A stretch of 64,000 nt of DNA from Medicago truncatula (Eukaryota > Streptophyta > Magnoliopsida > Fabales > Fabaceae), in the NCBI RefSeq assembly GCF_003473485.1, contig NC_053048.1, positions 37,258,755 through 37,322,754 of the forward strand, in the 5' to 3' direction. The notes under the pieces were generated by a model. That model was not told the DNA's origin. It did not search any database and saw only the letters and a program-made list of their open reading frames with translations. The translations under genes were made by a program, and so were the position numbers. Numbering within the stretch: the stretch's first letter is position 1; each line of letters starts with the position of its first letter. This document shows, one piece after another, positions 12,698 through 30,848 of this stretch.

Positions 12698-13209
12698 AGT
12701 AAGTAATAGAAAAAATATCACTTTGTAGGCCGGTAAAAGTGAGAAATAAAGTTCATAAATCCGACTAAATTGTCAAAATTATTGGAGCAAATATCATGAC
12801 CGAGATTGAAGCTGAACTCGGCACTTATATTTGTGAGTATTTAATAATTATTGTGATATTTGGTTTATCACCTAATAGAAAAAGCCACAAATGAAAAAAA
12901 AAAAAAAAATTGACTCAAAAAATAAAAGAGATATTCTAAGGGAATCTTAGCATCCAATTATGTAAAAGAAGGGTCACAAATCACAATTCCAAAAACAATA
13001 TCACACATAATCGCACATCTCTTTCATTTTCGTTTCATTCAAATTTACCAATTCCACCTTCATATTAACAACCGCAACAATACCATACACAAACTCCAAG
13101 GGCAATACCGTATTTTCATTCATCACTCCCACTCTTCTTCCCCTTCACAATCACCACCACACGACCATATCTCAGAGTCCAATTCTTCACTCTCCACATG
13201 CCAACACCA
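12698..13209. other. Upstream region of the thioredoxin f gene
   Basis: From the copia break point to the start codon. It must hold the promoter and the leader. The poly(A)-like run at 12896-12909 may be repeat-derived. An upstream in-frame ATG lies at 13198, four codons before the chosen start. Confidence 0.4.
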
Positions 13210-15812
13210 ATGGCTCTTAATCTCTGCACCTCCCCTAAATGGATTGGCACCACCGTCTTTGATAGTACTTCTTCATCGAAGCTATCACTTGGTTCATCTT
13301 CTTCTACTGCTTCATTTTCTTCTTCCATTTTGAATTCAAAGAGTGTTGGTCTCAAGAGCTTAAGCTTGAGGAAGAGTGGGAGTTTCAGTGTAAGATCAAG
13401 CTTGGAAACTACGGGCCCCACCGTGACTGTCGGACAAGTTACTGAAGTTAATAAGGACACGTTTTGGCCCATCGTTAATGCCGCCGGTGATAAAACCGTC
13501 GTGCTCGACATGTACACTCAATGGTATATTTTATTTCATTACTTATATAATTAATAATTAATTTATATTTATTATCATATTATATGATCAAAAAAAGAAT
13601 TATTCTTTACCTTGTTTCATACAGCTAGAGCTAGCTTTAGGTAGTTCTAAAAGTACAACTAAGATGCTAATATACTCTAAGGTAGATTCGATATGCTGAG
13701 ATGTGAATTCCAACTTGCATTTTCTCATTTATGTGTACGAGTGAGTTTCGTTGTTAGATAATGATTAACGTCGCCACGTTGGGTACAAGTTCTTCACATA
13801 AGTTTTGACCAATCAATTAGAGAATGAGGGTCGAAGGTATCCAAAATGGTTTATGATGATAAGTTATCTCAAAGAGTTTATGAAACTAAGTTGAGTCTTG
13901 CACAAGTGTTTATGTCATAAATTAAGTCTAAATAAGCTCTTTCAAGCGTTCTCTAAATATGTTTTATGGAGTTTGAATGTGTTTTAGCAAGTAATATGAT
14001 TTGGTAAACTATAATTGGACATCATGCAAATCTTGTTAACACTTGTGTATGTATACCAAAACTCTTTACTTTATGACTTCCCCTGTTTTCTGTGTTATGC
14101 AACCATGCACGACTTTATTAGTTACTTTCACTTGGTGTCCATTGATCACTACATCTTGGTGACCTTATCAGATATCTCACACAAAACTTTCATAATTTAT
14201 GAATATGGCATTTCACATTTGCACTAGTTTTCTGTGACTTGATAGTTGGTTTCTAAATTTCATAATGTTGCCTCTCTATATATCTATCTCCCTGTTTTTG
14301 ACAAACATAGATAATCAATTGTAGATCAAGTTTATATTCCTCCCATCGTGTCACTAAACAACATCACTGTGATGTATCATATCTTTACATAAGTGAGGTT
14401 CAAGACAAATCTCTTCAAGGTCACACCAAAGAACATTATACGATGAAGAGTGGGAAAGGGTTTTCTCTAAACTAAGGGGTTTATTGGAGGGGGAAGTGAG
14501 AAGTTTTAACAGTTGTGAAACAATCAAGGGAGCACAGTTACATAACATCAAATCTTTTATGCACATGCATGCATTTTATCATAACTGCAAGTAGTAGCTG
14601 TTAACTTTCTAATGAACGGGTATAACTATTCATTTTCTGCTATGAAGTGAATCCTTATGTTTTAATATACAATGCCTGTATTTGAGGTAAAAAGAAGAGG
14701 TAATTCACTGGTTTGGAACTTAATTAAAGACAAAGTGGGAATAAAGTAGCATTACTAAAGTTCTTATTTTGTAGGCTGAATATCAAAAGGAATATTCAGC
14801 ATTCATGCTTTCCAATCTGGTTGAAAGCTTCAAAGTTGGCCTTTGGTATACAATTAAACATCATACTTATCGGTCATGATATGTTTAGCAAAGACCAATT
14901 CAAGGTGTAGTCATCGGCTGAGGTTGTGTCATTGACTTATTTTTTAGGATATGATGTACATGTAGCCAAATCAGGGTGTGCTTGTATATAATTATTGATA
15001 ACTTGCTTTACTTTATTTAGCTTGCGGAAGAGTAATTTTTTTTCAATCTTTCTCCATGTGCATAAGAGTGGATTGTTCATGACTCATGAGTGTTGTTGGG
15101 ATGTCATGTAACCTAAATAGTGATCAGCCAACTGATCATTTCATTAGTTTTTTAAAAAGGGGGAAACAAGTTTCTTTGGGTTACAACGAAAACAAAGCTG
15201 ATAAAAAGGTTAATTGATTTTGGTCATTCAAACTCAAACTCTGATGTACTACCACTGGGGTCTAGTGCAAGTAGTTGGTGCGCAATGTGTGAGTGCTGTA
15301 AACTCTAGGGTATCGAGTTCAATTCCTACTCAAAAATAAAATAAAATCAATCTCGGTGTGGTTTTGCAGCAATGATTATTTTAAGGATCATGATTTTGAT
15401 TAATCCATTATGACATTGTTATCACTGCTGCTAAATATTAAGTAGAGATTTAGATAACCTTGGATATGATTTTTCATAAATTCTGCAGGTGTGGTCCTTG
15501 CAAAGTGATAGCTCCAAAGTACAAAGAATTAGCTGAGAAGTATTTGGATGTTGTCTTTCTAAAGCTTGATTGCAACCAAGATAACAAGGTATGGATGTAA
15601 TAATGTACTAAATAGTAGATAGTCTATGGTTGCTCATGCTTTCTTGGACTGACACAGTATTTAATGGTTATTGGCAGCCCTTGGCTAAAGAGCTAGGAAT
15701 TAAGGTGGTTCCCACTTTTAAAATTCTGAAAGACAGCAAGATTGTAAAAGAAGTAACTGGAGCTAAATATGATGATTTGGTCTTTGCCATTGACACTGTT
15801 CGTTCTAGCTAA
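13210..15812 (+). CDS. TRXF: Thioredoxin f, chloroplastic precursor
   Basis: Three exons, 13210-13523, 15489-15588 and 15678-15812 (TAA), encode 182 residues. The N-terminal about 70 residues are Ser-rich and basic, a plastid transit peptide. The mature domain starts near LETTGPTVTVG and carries the active site WCGPC, whose W codon is split by intron 1. It also has the f-type extra Cys in KLDCNQDNK. The ATG at 13210 gives MALNLCTSPKW, as I remember for pea thioredoxin f; the in-frame ATG at 13198 would add only four residues. Thioredoxin f is reduced by ferredoxin-thioredoxin reductase and activates Calvin-cycle enzymes in light. Intron 1 is long (1965 bp) and contains a SINE-like piece at 15257-15350. 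Confidence 0.95.
15257..15350 (+). mobile_element. tRNA-related SINE fragment in thioredoxin f intron 1
   Basis: A box A-like motif (TAGTGCAAGTAGTTGG) is followed about 45 bp later by a box B-like motif (CGAGTTCAATTCCTACTC), then an A-rich stretch. No cloverleaf and no clear target duplication, so it is not a tRNA gene. Confidence 0.5.
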
Positions 15813-16789
15813 ACAATATTACAACTATTCTCTTGCTATGTAAAAATATCATGCGTGATTCCCTCTGTAAGTATTTCTAATGCAATTGTAAGCTGCTGAG
15901 TGGAAGATGAGGAAATGTCACCATGTTGTTGTAAGCTGTAATTGATTATTCCCTATGCATAGGGAAAAGTTGCTTAAAATTATTTCTGTTATCAACTTGA
16001 TCATGGGCTATCTATAAAGGTGGCTCAGATTGCTTTTATTTTTTATTTTTAAAATAAATCTACATTAGCTAAATATAAATTAAGTCAGTGCTGTCATGGG
16101 ATACCTAGTGTACACGGGTATTATGGTATGTGCCAAAACACCATACACTTAATGACGTCTAGTATTACACTATAGTTAGTTACGGTGTTTGAGAAGTTTG
16201 GTTAAGAGTTTGTTAGAGTTAGTTATTCAACTAAACTCTATATATAGGGACACCCATGTACCATTTATCTCATCTTTTATACAATTGTTTCTTACTGATA
16301 ACTCCTAGAGAACATTATGCATTCTATCTTTTCATTGTATAGGACCTTGATACTCGGCATCCTCTGATTCATAACATCTAGCAACAGAGGAACTTCTCTC
16401 GCACCCAAGATCATTTCGGCTGGACAAAACACAGGTGTACGAAAAACGGGTTTTTCTACCCCCGAAGTACATTTCTAGAACTTGTGTGGTTGTTTAGAAA
16501 TGTGTGGTGAGAAAATTCACTCCCAATTCCTAAAAAATCTCCTCACAAAATAAAATTCCTAAAATCTTTCATATGATTAAACTACCCGAGGGAGGGACCC
16601 ATCTAACTTTCCAAATTTTTATCTTGCAAATGCAAACTGATTTACCAGAAGCTGCCTCAATTGAATCAACCAAAGTTTTGATCTTACTCATAGAGTCATA
16701 GTTAAAAAAAGATCATTTCTAGTCCTTCCACTCACTTAATGTAGGTGACAAAAAAAAAGAATGAATCTAGTGACGAAAATCATCCTCAA
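15813..16789. other. 3' flank of thioredoxin f with a possible LTR fragment
   Basis: The first 200 bp probably hold the 3' UTR. At about 16190-16400 the sequence has LTR features: TGTTAGAGTTAGTTATTCAA, a TATA-like CTATATATAGGGAC, then a region resembling a copia LTR. No partner LTR, primer site or target duplication was seen, so this is tentative. Confidence 0.35.
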
Positions 16790-18555
16790 AGAAATCCTTC
16801 ATATTCAAAGATCCTTGCAAATCCCAAATAGTTTAAATTGCTTGGCAGTCCCGTATATGAGGTAAAGAATCATTTTCCACGCCACATTTCGGACAAGAAC
16901 CATCTGATGTCAAATGATGAGAAATTCGAAGCAGATATGTAGGAAGGCTGATATGCGTACATTGCCATAGGAAATGTTTTAAATTCTCAAGACATTGAGA
17001 CGAGAAAATGTTTTCTAATAAGCATGTGACTGAGGACATAACATGCTAAAAGGATATGTGTTGGTTTGTGGAAAATGTGAGTAAAATCACAAATGGAATA
17101 AGATCACATGTGCAATCTTTGTCTAGCGATTTATCATACCACTAATACACTTTAAGCTAAAATATATTTTTGTTCCTTGCAAATATAGCGAATTTGAGTT
17201 TTGGTACCTGATAAAAAAAAAAAATTGAATTCCGTCCCTGCAAAAATTTTTGTTTTTTAAAATAGTCTTTGGGTCCACTTTTTAGCTGATTTATCACATT
17301 TTTGCTTATGTGATCTTATTGACCGTGCAAAAACGTACACATGGCACAAAAGTAGCAATTGTTTTAATTAAAATATTTAAAAATCATTTTAATTAAAATT
17401 AAATTTAGTTTCTAAAATAAAATAAAAAAGTTTAATTAAATATAAAATTAGAGAGTGAGCAAACCATTGCCATAACCACACCACCACCTTGGACAGGTTT
17501 ACAACCACTGCCATAACCACCACCACCTCTACCACCATAACCACCTCCACAATCTAAAGCAATAAATCCAATTTATTACTCAAACCAATTCTTCTCAAAT
17601 TGATTCAACACAAACAGAAGAAGAAAAAACAAGCAAGAATTGATTCAAGGCAATCAGAATTTATCCCAAATTGATTCAACACATCACAGAAGTTTTATGG
17701 AATTGTTTGTCAACGAACAAAAACAATAGAATAGCAGAAAATCAGAGAAACGTGAACAACACAAGCGCACGACAAGACCACGATGGCTTGATGTGAAAAT
17801 GAGATCAGAAATCGAAAACGATAGAGGCATACTCGATTGTGGCGGCCGCAGATCACAAGGAGGCGGATCCAGATAATAAAACGAGAGGGATTTGGATGGA
17901 TTTCGATCTGAATTTCAGCCATGCCGTTTTCTAGAATTTTGATTTCCAGAAATTCGATTTGAGGAAAATTAATTGATGAATGATTGAATGGAACAGCAAA
18001 GAAGAATAGGTGGAGGAAGGAAAAGGAGAGATATGCAAAGAAGAAGAAGAAGGAGGAGGAGGAACAGATTTATCAATTAAAATTTAGGGATGAACATGAA
18101 TTAATTTGTTGATGAAGATGAATGTTGGTTGAAATTAAAATTAAAATTACCCCTTTTTTGCTGTTTTTCTAATTAAAATTAATTGATTTTTTTAAATTCC
18201 AAAAATATGTTATTTGAATTTTTAAAATGTTTTTAAAATATGATAAATGACATAATTGCCACGTGGAGGACATATGTGAAGCTTAACACATTCAGCAACT
18301 GACATGTAGGCAGAAATGTGACAAATTAATCAGCAAAAAAGTGGAGTCAAGGACTATTTTTTTTGCAGGGACGGATTTCAAAAAAAAAATTTACCAGGAC
18401 CAAAATCCAAACTCATCATATTTGCAAGGACCAAAATCATATTTTAGCCTACGTTTTATATCTGTCCATCTTTGGTAGGAAATCCGAATGTAACTTATTG
18501 ACATATTTTAAAATAGACCTCCAAGTACAAGAGAGATACCTTGAAAAGAATTGCA
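16790..18555 (-). pseudogene. LINE reverse-transcriptase (zf-RVT) remnant, split by a Mutator-like element
   Basis: Two minus-strand pieces. The right piece (18555-18459) translates RYLSCTWRSILKYVNK, the WRSI motif typical of plant LINE tails. The left piece (17145-16790) contains LKHFLWQCTHISLPTYLL and CPKCGVENDSLPHIRDC, a zf-RVT zinc-binding motif. The element at 17155-18449 lies between them. The remnant has no intact ORF. Confidence 0.75.
17155..18449. mobile_element. Long-TIR Mutator-like non-autonomous element, about 1.3 kb
   Basis: Left end (A)GCTAAAATATATTTTTGTTC and right end ATCATATTTTAGCC form inverted repeats that extend inward through matching blocks (CTTGCAAATAT; GCTGATTTATCACATTT against AATGTGACAAATTAATCAGC). 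A 9-bp flanking repeat with two mismatches is present: TACACTTTA at 17146-17154 and TACGTTTTA at 18450-18458. Arm layout and target-duplication size match the element at 8816-10306, but the sequences differ. No transposase is recognised. Confidence 0.75.
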
Positions 18556-18559
18556 ATTA

Positions 18560-20869
18560 AGAATTTCTTAAGATGGCATATGGTCATCCGATGTACTTCC
18601 CAAATAAAGTAATATTAGATGATCTAGAATTTTAATTTACAATTATTTTCAATTTTTTGTGTTAATAACATGTTTGGTTTCGTGTTTTCTACTGCAAACT
18701 TGCACTAAATTTGACTTTTTACCGTGATTTGTTGAAGCGAACAAATGCAGGTAGGGTTTAGTATGGGAAAGGGGAGTTGTTTCTCATTATGGAAAAGTAA
18801 ATCTTAACCATTAAATTAAAGAGGAACATTGATTTTATCATAATCTCTCTACACTAAATTTATTCCCCTTTATCTTCAACCTTACAATCATCAACCAACA
18901 CAAATAAACCCCACCAGCACCACCGATTTTGGCATTAACTCTTCATTGTAATTGCTTGAAATTACCACAACAAACCATTTTTGTTCTAATGGAATCAACA
19001 ATAACATTCCTTTACTAGAACAAGTAATTATGGCAAGATGAGATGAGACAAAGCTTGGCTGGTTACCATTCCAACAACTTAATGAGACAAATCTTCACAA
19101 ACTGCTCTAAATATTTTTCTTCTCTCTTCCTACATTTTTTACTTCAATTTTCTATGCTAAATGGGTCACTATTTTCTCTTCGTTTTTGTTTTCTCTGTAA
19201 ATCAAACGTTCTCTGAATCAATTTTTTTTTATGTTTTTTTGGTATTTTTTTCAATTAAGTTTTAATAAATGAATTAGTTTGAATAAGTTTTTTTTTAGAA
19301 ACGGAAAACAAAAAATGGCGTGAATTTATGTGTTGTTTCTATGACTGATTTTTAAGAAGGACTATGAGTGATTTTTAATGTCAATTTTATTTCCATTTGA
19401 AAAAGACAGAACGAAAGTGATGGAATTCATCTGCCATGGAGGTTGAAGACAATGTGAAAAAAAATATAGTGGAGTCATATGATAAAATTGGTATTCCTAT
19501 TTAATCTAATGGTTTACCCACCCATATAAATAAATAAATAATATGATATTATCTATGATATTATATATCTATTAAAAAAAGTATAATAAAATATATGATA
19601 AATAGCATACGTATTAACCTTTATATATTTCTACAACTAAATATCCATATGATGTATGTATTGACACATCAATTTTTATTTATTAATATTATGAACATGT
19701 TATATTAAATAAACAATAAATACATCAACTCATTTATTATAAGGGTATTTTTGTCATTTACTAAATATATATCTTTCTTTCCTTTCACGTTCATTTCTTA
19801 ATCATTTATTCCTTTTACTTTCTTTCTTCATACTATCCAAACATACCCTTAATCATGTTCACCCTATGTATGTTTAAGAATTAGTTCAATTGAGATAAGT
19901 ATTTATCACTTCATCTATTTAAAAAATCGTTACATTATAAATTGAGCATGATTGTCCACACAAAAAGGAGTTTTCTATTCTCTATTTCCAATTGTATGTA
20001 TATACCAGCCACGTTTATCTAGCACAAGCAAAACAATTACTCCCTCCGTTTCAAAAGGTGTATCGTTTTAGCCAAAAAAAATTGTTTCAAAATGAATGTC
20101 AATTTACATTTCCAATACAACTTTAATTTTTTTCTTCCAACTTTACCTTCAATAAATACTCCAACTTTTTTCTCTCAGACAATTTTAAATACAACTTTAA
20201 ATTTGTCTTATTCTTAAAAAGTAAGGTTATTTTAATAAAATTACTATAACATTCGACTATTTTATTTCCTTCTCTCATACATGTGATGGGAGCAGAAGTA
20301 AACCCCAAGAATGAAACTGATAAAAAAAAAATGAAAACGAATAAAGAAGATAGATTTATTAAAATAAGTAAATGAAAAACAAACAGCAATTGGTAGTGGC
20401 GGAGGGGCCAACCAACCAGAATTACCTGTAAAAATATGACTGTGCTATGAAGTTTGACTGCATCCACCCAACCAGACACCGCCACGTCAGAATGTCTGAT
20501 GCCGATTGGAATGACAAAAGTACCCCCAGGCGCGTAATTGCAAAAATGGAGTTAAAGGAAAGAAATCGTTTCTCCCTCCATCAGAGGGAATGAAGCAGGT
20601 GGAGGTTTCTTATTTGCTCGTGTGACACAACTCACTACATTACTAGTCAAATTTGTAGGGCGCAATCATATCATAAAATTAAATCAACATTCTTTTTTGA
20701 TCACATTTAATTAAATTATCATTTCACTCATTTAATTTTATTTTTTTATTAAAAAAAAAAAAAACTGAACTGAGTATGAGTTTCAGAGCGAGCTCGGTTT
20801 TGCATAAATCAAATTCAAAAGATTGAAAAGAAGAAGAAGAGAAGTGAGTAAAAAAGAAGATTATTGAAA
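18560..20869. other. Upstream of GFAT; inverted-repeat element and Stowaway-like end, no gene
   Basis: Between about 18795 and 19520 there are diverged inverted repeats (AACCATTAAATTAAAGAGGA against AATAGGTATTAAACTA-like reading on the other strand; GATTTTATCATAATCTCT facing CATATGATAAAATTGG), suggesting an old non-autonomous DNA element of about 0.7 kb. At 20040 a Stowaway-like end (TACTCCCTCCGTTTC) occurs without a clear partner. The GFAT promoter and leader lie in about 20500-20869. Confidence 0.4.
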
Positions 20870-26436
<5,567 letters not shown>

Positions 26437-27256
26437 AGCAGTTTGTTTACTAAGGAGAGAGGGACAATTTCGTTGAGTTCTCTTTCTATTATTCTGACAA
26501 AAGATAATAGATAATATCAAGGCCCTTTATTATAACTCTTCCCATACGCTGAGACATGATTGTGGTTGATGAACACTTCAATTCTTTATCATAGACAGGG
26601 TGACATACTAGCATATTGTAAATTGATAGATGTAGGCTCAGTGATTTCATGTATTTGTTTGATATGGTTGGAATGAGTATATTTTTTCGATAAAAATCAT
26701 TATGGCATGGCCTTACGTTACAGAGATGTTTTTGAGGCTGAACCCACCACACACCCTTGAAGAAAATGAAATTCTAAACCAGCAAAAACTGTTCATCGGC
26801 AACTTTTTATATCCAACAGTGTTGAACGATGTTGTTGGAATATTTTATAGTTCGGGCAAAATTGCAAAACTGACCAAAATTCAAATTAGTCCTGATCTGT
26901 ATTCACTCAGGCTTTAAATAATAAAAAGCATTTCAAACCTAGTATCACTATGTGTTTTTGTCAAAAAAGAGTGTGTTTTCTACTTTTCTATGTGCTCTGT
27001 AAAAAGAAATCTATCTTCCTATCTATTTATCGATGTATTAAAATGAGACACAAACTCTAGCGTTATCATCTCAGTCTTTTCAATCTTCTCTGTTTCTGTC
27101 ATATGAGCGAATTCTTAACATTGCCATTCCTTGGCTTAGAACCTTTTCAACTTTTCTTTATCTAATAACACGATCAATTTCATAACTTATTTACATTCAT
27201 TTGTCCTTTATTGTATATAAAGCTTATATTGATCATGTTGATCAATAACCATTGAC

Positions 27257-27535
27257 TTCATAAAGCCTTATGTTTAATCATTACAAAATAAATACTTAAT
27301 AATTAATCATACGTAATGAAGATATTATAGAATGCGTTTATCATTGAGTTTCATAAAGCCTTATTAATTACCACAAAAAATACTTAATAGTTATAATGCC
27401 ATCTTACTTATCTTATTAGTAAATATAAGAATGCGTATATCATTCATTGAGTTCATAAAGCTTTATTCTTAATTATCATAAAAAATACTTAATAGTTATA
27501 ATACCGTCTTACCCTTTTTTTGGTTACAATACCGT
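27257..27535 (+). repeat. Three imperfect tandem copies of a roughly 100-bp unit
   Basis: Units begin with TTCATAAAGC at 27257, 27350 and 27452, spacing 93 and 102 bp. Each contains AATACTTAATA-like and GAATGCGT(T/A)TATCATT blocks. The third is partial and ends in a short duplication of ATACCGTCTTACCC. Confidence 0.75.
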
Positions 27536-28327
27536 CTTACCCTTTAATATAAAGTCTCATTGATTATTTAAAAGTAATTTATTTCACAAGTTTTAAAATA
27601 ACTTGTGGATTGTCTGTCGATCATTGCTAGATTGGATGATGTGATCAAAGTTAGAACTTCAACCATTTCACTTGTGTGTTTGAGTTTCTAACAGCTATTA
27701 TTTTTTCGACTATATGCTAACAAAAGAAATAAAATATTAACCCAAGGATTGCACATGTTTATATCTTGTTATATTTACATTTTAAATTGAATAAATACAC
27801 CCATAAAAAATTTGCCTCTGTAAGTATTTGTTAACTCTTGAGGCACACTTGAACTCCAAAAATCTCCTGAATCCAACTCAGATAAACTTTCCTTTTTAAC
27901 GTTTGATATATTTCTACTTGCTAGTGGAGGGTAGATGCACTCACCAGCTCAATTTTTTTCTTCTAAATATAGAAATATGACAACTTTTTAATAATATCTG
28001 GCGTCCAACATCAAGTAGTAGCTACTAGCTAGTATCTTAGTCATTACATAAGAAAAATATCACACATCTGTTAGAGTTTTTTTTATAAAAAGAATGAAAT
28101 AAGTGTCATGTTCTATTTCTACGATAAACTCCCCCACAACATTACTACCATGCAATACTTGAAGGTCCCACAAGCCATTGGTTCAATGAATGCTCAATAT
28201 CTTATCATTACGCATTTTACAAATGTATCATGAATTTAGCCAAAAAGATATTAAGCATAATAGATTTGATCATTTGAGCTAAGGAAGAAAATAAATCTTG
28301 GGTGCCCTGAGATATTTACATCAAATG

Positions 28328-29163
28328 ACTAAGGGTGTGTTTGGTAAAATTAAGCTATAAGCTAGCTGATGGTTATTAAGTTAACTGATAGTTGATGGCT
28401 GAAAGCTGAAAGCTTATAGCTGAAAATTTAGTTGATTGAAATTAAAGTGTTTGGTAAAACTAGCTTTTTAAGTAATTAATAAATATGAAATGACATGAAA
28501 GTACATGTATGTTTAATTTATATAAGTTATATGTATAAACATTTTTTTCACCTGAAAAAATGTATAAACATTTTTAACTAATATATTTATGTTTCTTCAA
28601 AAAAAAAAAACTAATATATTTATGTATTTTTCCTCTTGAAAATTATAAATATGAAATATAAACTTCTTTGAGATATTTTTTAACTAAATTTGCTCAACTT
28701 TTTAATCATATATCTATCAATTTTTTATGAAAGATTGTATGTTTTATTTTTTTACTTTTGAAAAATTTGTATCTTATATTTAATATGGTAAATATGCGAA
28801 AAGAAAAAGAAAAAAAAGCTAAATAAGTAATAGGAATTTAACAGAAACCGTTTCAAACATAAAATCAAGAAAAAAGAGCAATGAGGTAGTGCACCGGTTA
28901 AAGATAATAATGTGGGTAGCTTGTATTTTAATGTGGCCAGTTTTTTTGTTTTAAAAAATAATAAAATAATGTTAAAGGTTAAAAATGGAATAAAATGTAA
29001 AAAGCTATCAGCTATAAGCTAAAAAGCTACATGAAATAACTTCTCAAAAAAAATTATAAGCTCGTGAGAAAAACTTGTTACCATACACATCACGTTTTCA
29101 TCCAACAAGCTTATGAGTTAATCCAACAAGCTATAAGCTAGCTTATTTGTGTCACCAAAGCCT
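28328..29163. mobile_element. hAT-like non-autonomous element (candidate)
   Basis: The left end has GGGTGTGTTTGGTAAAATTA and the right end TTTGTGTCACCAAAGCC, a weak inverted pair typical of hAT MITEs. Both flanks are rich in AGCTATAAGCTAGCT words in opposite orientation. A clean 8-bp target duplication could not be fixed, so the ends are approximate. Confidence 0.5.
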
Positions 29164-29364
29164 AAAGATGGATTACGCATTCAGTGTTACAATTCACTCT
29201 CACCACAGCTAATGCAGAAGTCGGCAATGTTCATTTATAACATATAGTATAGTTTTAGATTAACAATTGAAAACCTTGTGTTTAACATCTCAAAACCAAC
29301 CTAATTGTACTTGCTCCTTTTTTCATATGTTCTTGACAAATTTTCACGCACTTGTGAACTAATA

Positions 29365-29757
29365 AGAGTGTGTATGGATGGAGTAATGTTTTGAAGGAAT
29401 GTAATGTTTTGAGGGAATTCAAATACTTTGGGATGAATTTCATTGTTTGGATAATAATTTGAAATATTTTTAAAATGATGGAAATTTATGAAGTATTTTG
29501 TTCAAGTTAAATTTAGAGAATTTCAAATGACACTTAAAAGCTAAGAATTTTAAATTTCTTCATTGTTGTTATTTTTCATATTTTGCATTTTGGTCCTTAA
29601 ATTTTCCAAAAATTTCAAATTGACCTCAATAATTTTCAAAAAATTGCAAATTGGTCCCTCAAATTTTTCAAAAATTATAATTTGACCCCTCAATTTTTTG
29701 AAATTTACATTTTGACCCCAAATTTTTTTATTACTTCATCCAAACAAAAGAATGGTG
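29365..29757. mobile_element. MITE candidate with internal phased repeat
   Basis: The ends are inversely related: GTATGGATGGAGTAATGTTT on the left and TATTACTTCATCCAAAC on the right. Inside, four roughly 40-bp units alternate TTTGACC/TTGGTCC with CTCAAATTTTTC-like tracts (29590-29720). Confidence 0.5.
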
Positions 29758-30164
29758 TGGATGTGCACTGAACCTGCTCCAGCGAAAACTTCACATGAGA
29801 GAATCCATGCTCTTATGGACGAAATGTGTTTGATTATGGAGTGATAAGAATTGATTTGAACAAATTGACATTATAAATTGATTTTGGATAAAAACAAGTT
29901 GAATTTAAAGTGATTAATGCTTAAATGTATTTATGTGGATATTGAATTTAACAATAAATTCAAGGCTAAGATCAATTCTAGAAGCCAAACATGATAAAAT
30001 TAACTCTACAACCTTTTTGAATCACTTTTACCCAAAACCTCACTAAAGTGGCTATGTTATGTAGATACTCCGCCAAAATTCTAGTTATAGGCGAAATCGG
30101 TGGATACTTATGTCTCAAAAAATATCCTTTGACCTCAATCATTCATAATCTAGATATTAGCCAA

Positions 30165-30848
30165 CTACAGCAATTTCCATGTTCCCTCTATACAAAAATC
30201 TTGTTCTGTGTAGGACCATGTGCCAGAACATAATGCACATATTAAAATTCCATGTGGAACAACAAACAATTTTAAACAGGGTACAAAAATACAAATTATT
30301 GGAGAAACTGCCCCACTGAGTATTAATTGAACCAGAAAATTACAAAGCAAACATTGAAAAATATAGGCAAAATGGTCTATCCTACCTTACCTTAAAGATT
30401 TCCATAAAAGAACAATGGGTACTCGCAATATAAATGTAGGCATAGGGAATCAAATCAAATTAGTCACAGTACAAGAACTACCAACACATTATGCTATTTT
30501 ATTAAAATAGTTGAGTCTACATAAAACAAACCTGAAAAACTTGTGCGCAAAAATAAAAATACCAAAAAAAGATAAGAAAACCTTATTATATAGAACACTT
30601 TTAGCAAAATCAAACCATATCCAACATTCCTGACTAGCACAGATTTTGCCAAAACCATAGGCCAAGGTAGCTGACCACCAAAATTGTCATCCTTTGTCCC
30701 TTGACAGAGGAGAGATTGATTCCAATCCAAGCAGAAAAAGAAAAAGACTGACTGTACAGAAACAATATCACAAGACCAACCACAGGCACAGCTAAGATGA
30801 TTGATCTATTTGATCTATAATCCTGAAATGCAGCAACATGCTTATCTT
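30165..30848 (-). other. 3' flank / probable 3' UTR of the DUF538 gene
   Basis: This lies immediately 3' of the DUF538 stop on the minus strand. It has slightly more complex sequence than the intergenic stretch to its left but no exon that fits the gene. UTR length cannot be read from sequence alone. Confidence 0.35.

Larger units (their letters stand above)
26437..30164. other. Repeat-rich intergenic interval, no gene
   Basis: After the GFAT 3' UTR this stretch is AT-rich. It holds a 93-102-bp tandem repeat (27257-27535), a hAT-like MITE candidate (28328-29163) and a MITE candidate with internal phased repeats (29365-29757). I see no supported coding region. Confidence 0.5.

Noticed and set aside
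13198-13212. Upstream ATG of thioredoxin f as the true start
   Set aside because: It adds four residues not in the recalled pea protein; the second ATG gives the expected MALNLC start. Both are in frame, so it is not excluded experimentally.
13116-13517. 133-codon minus-strand ORF over thioredoxin f exon 1
   Set aside because: It is the antisense shadow of a well-supported coding exon.
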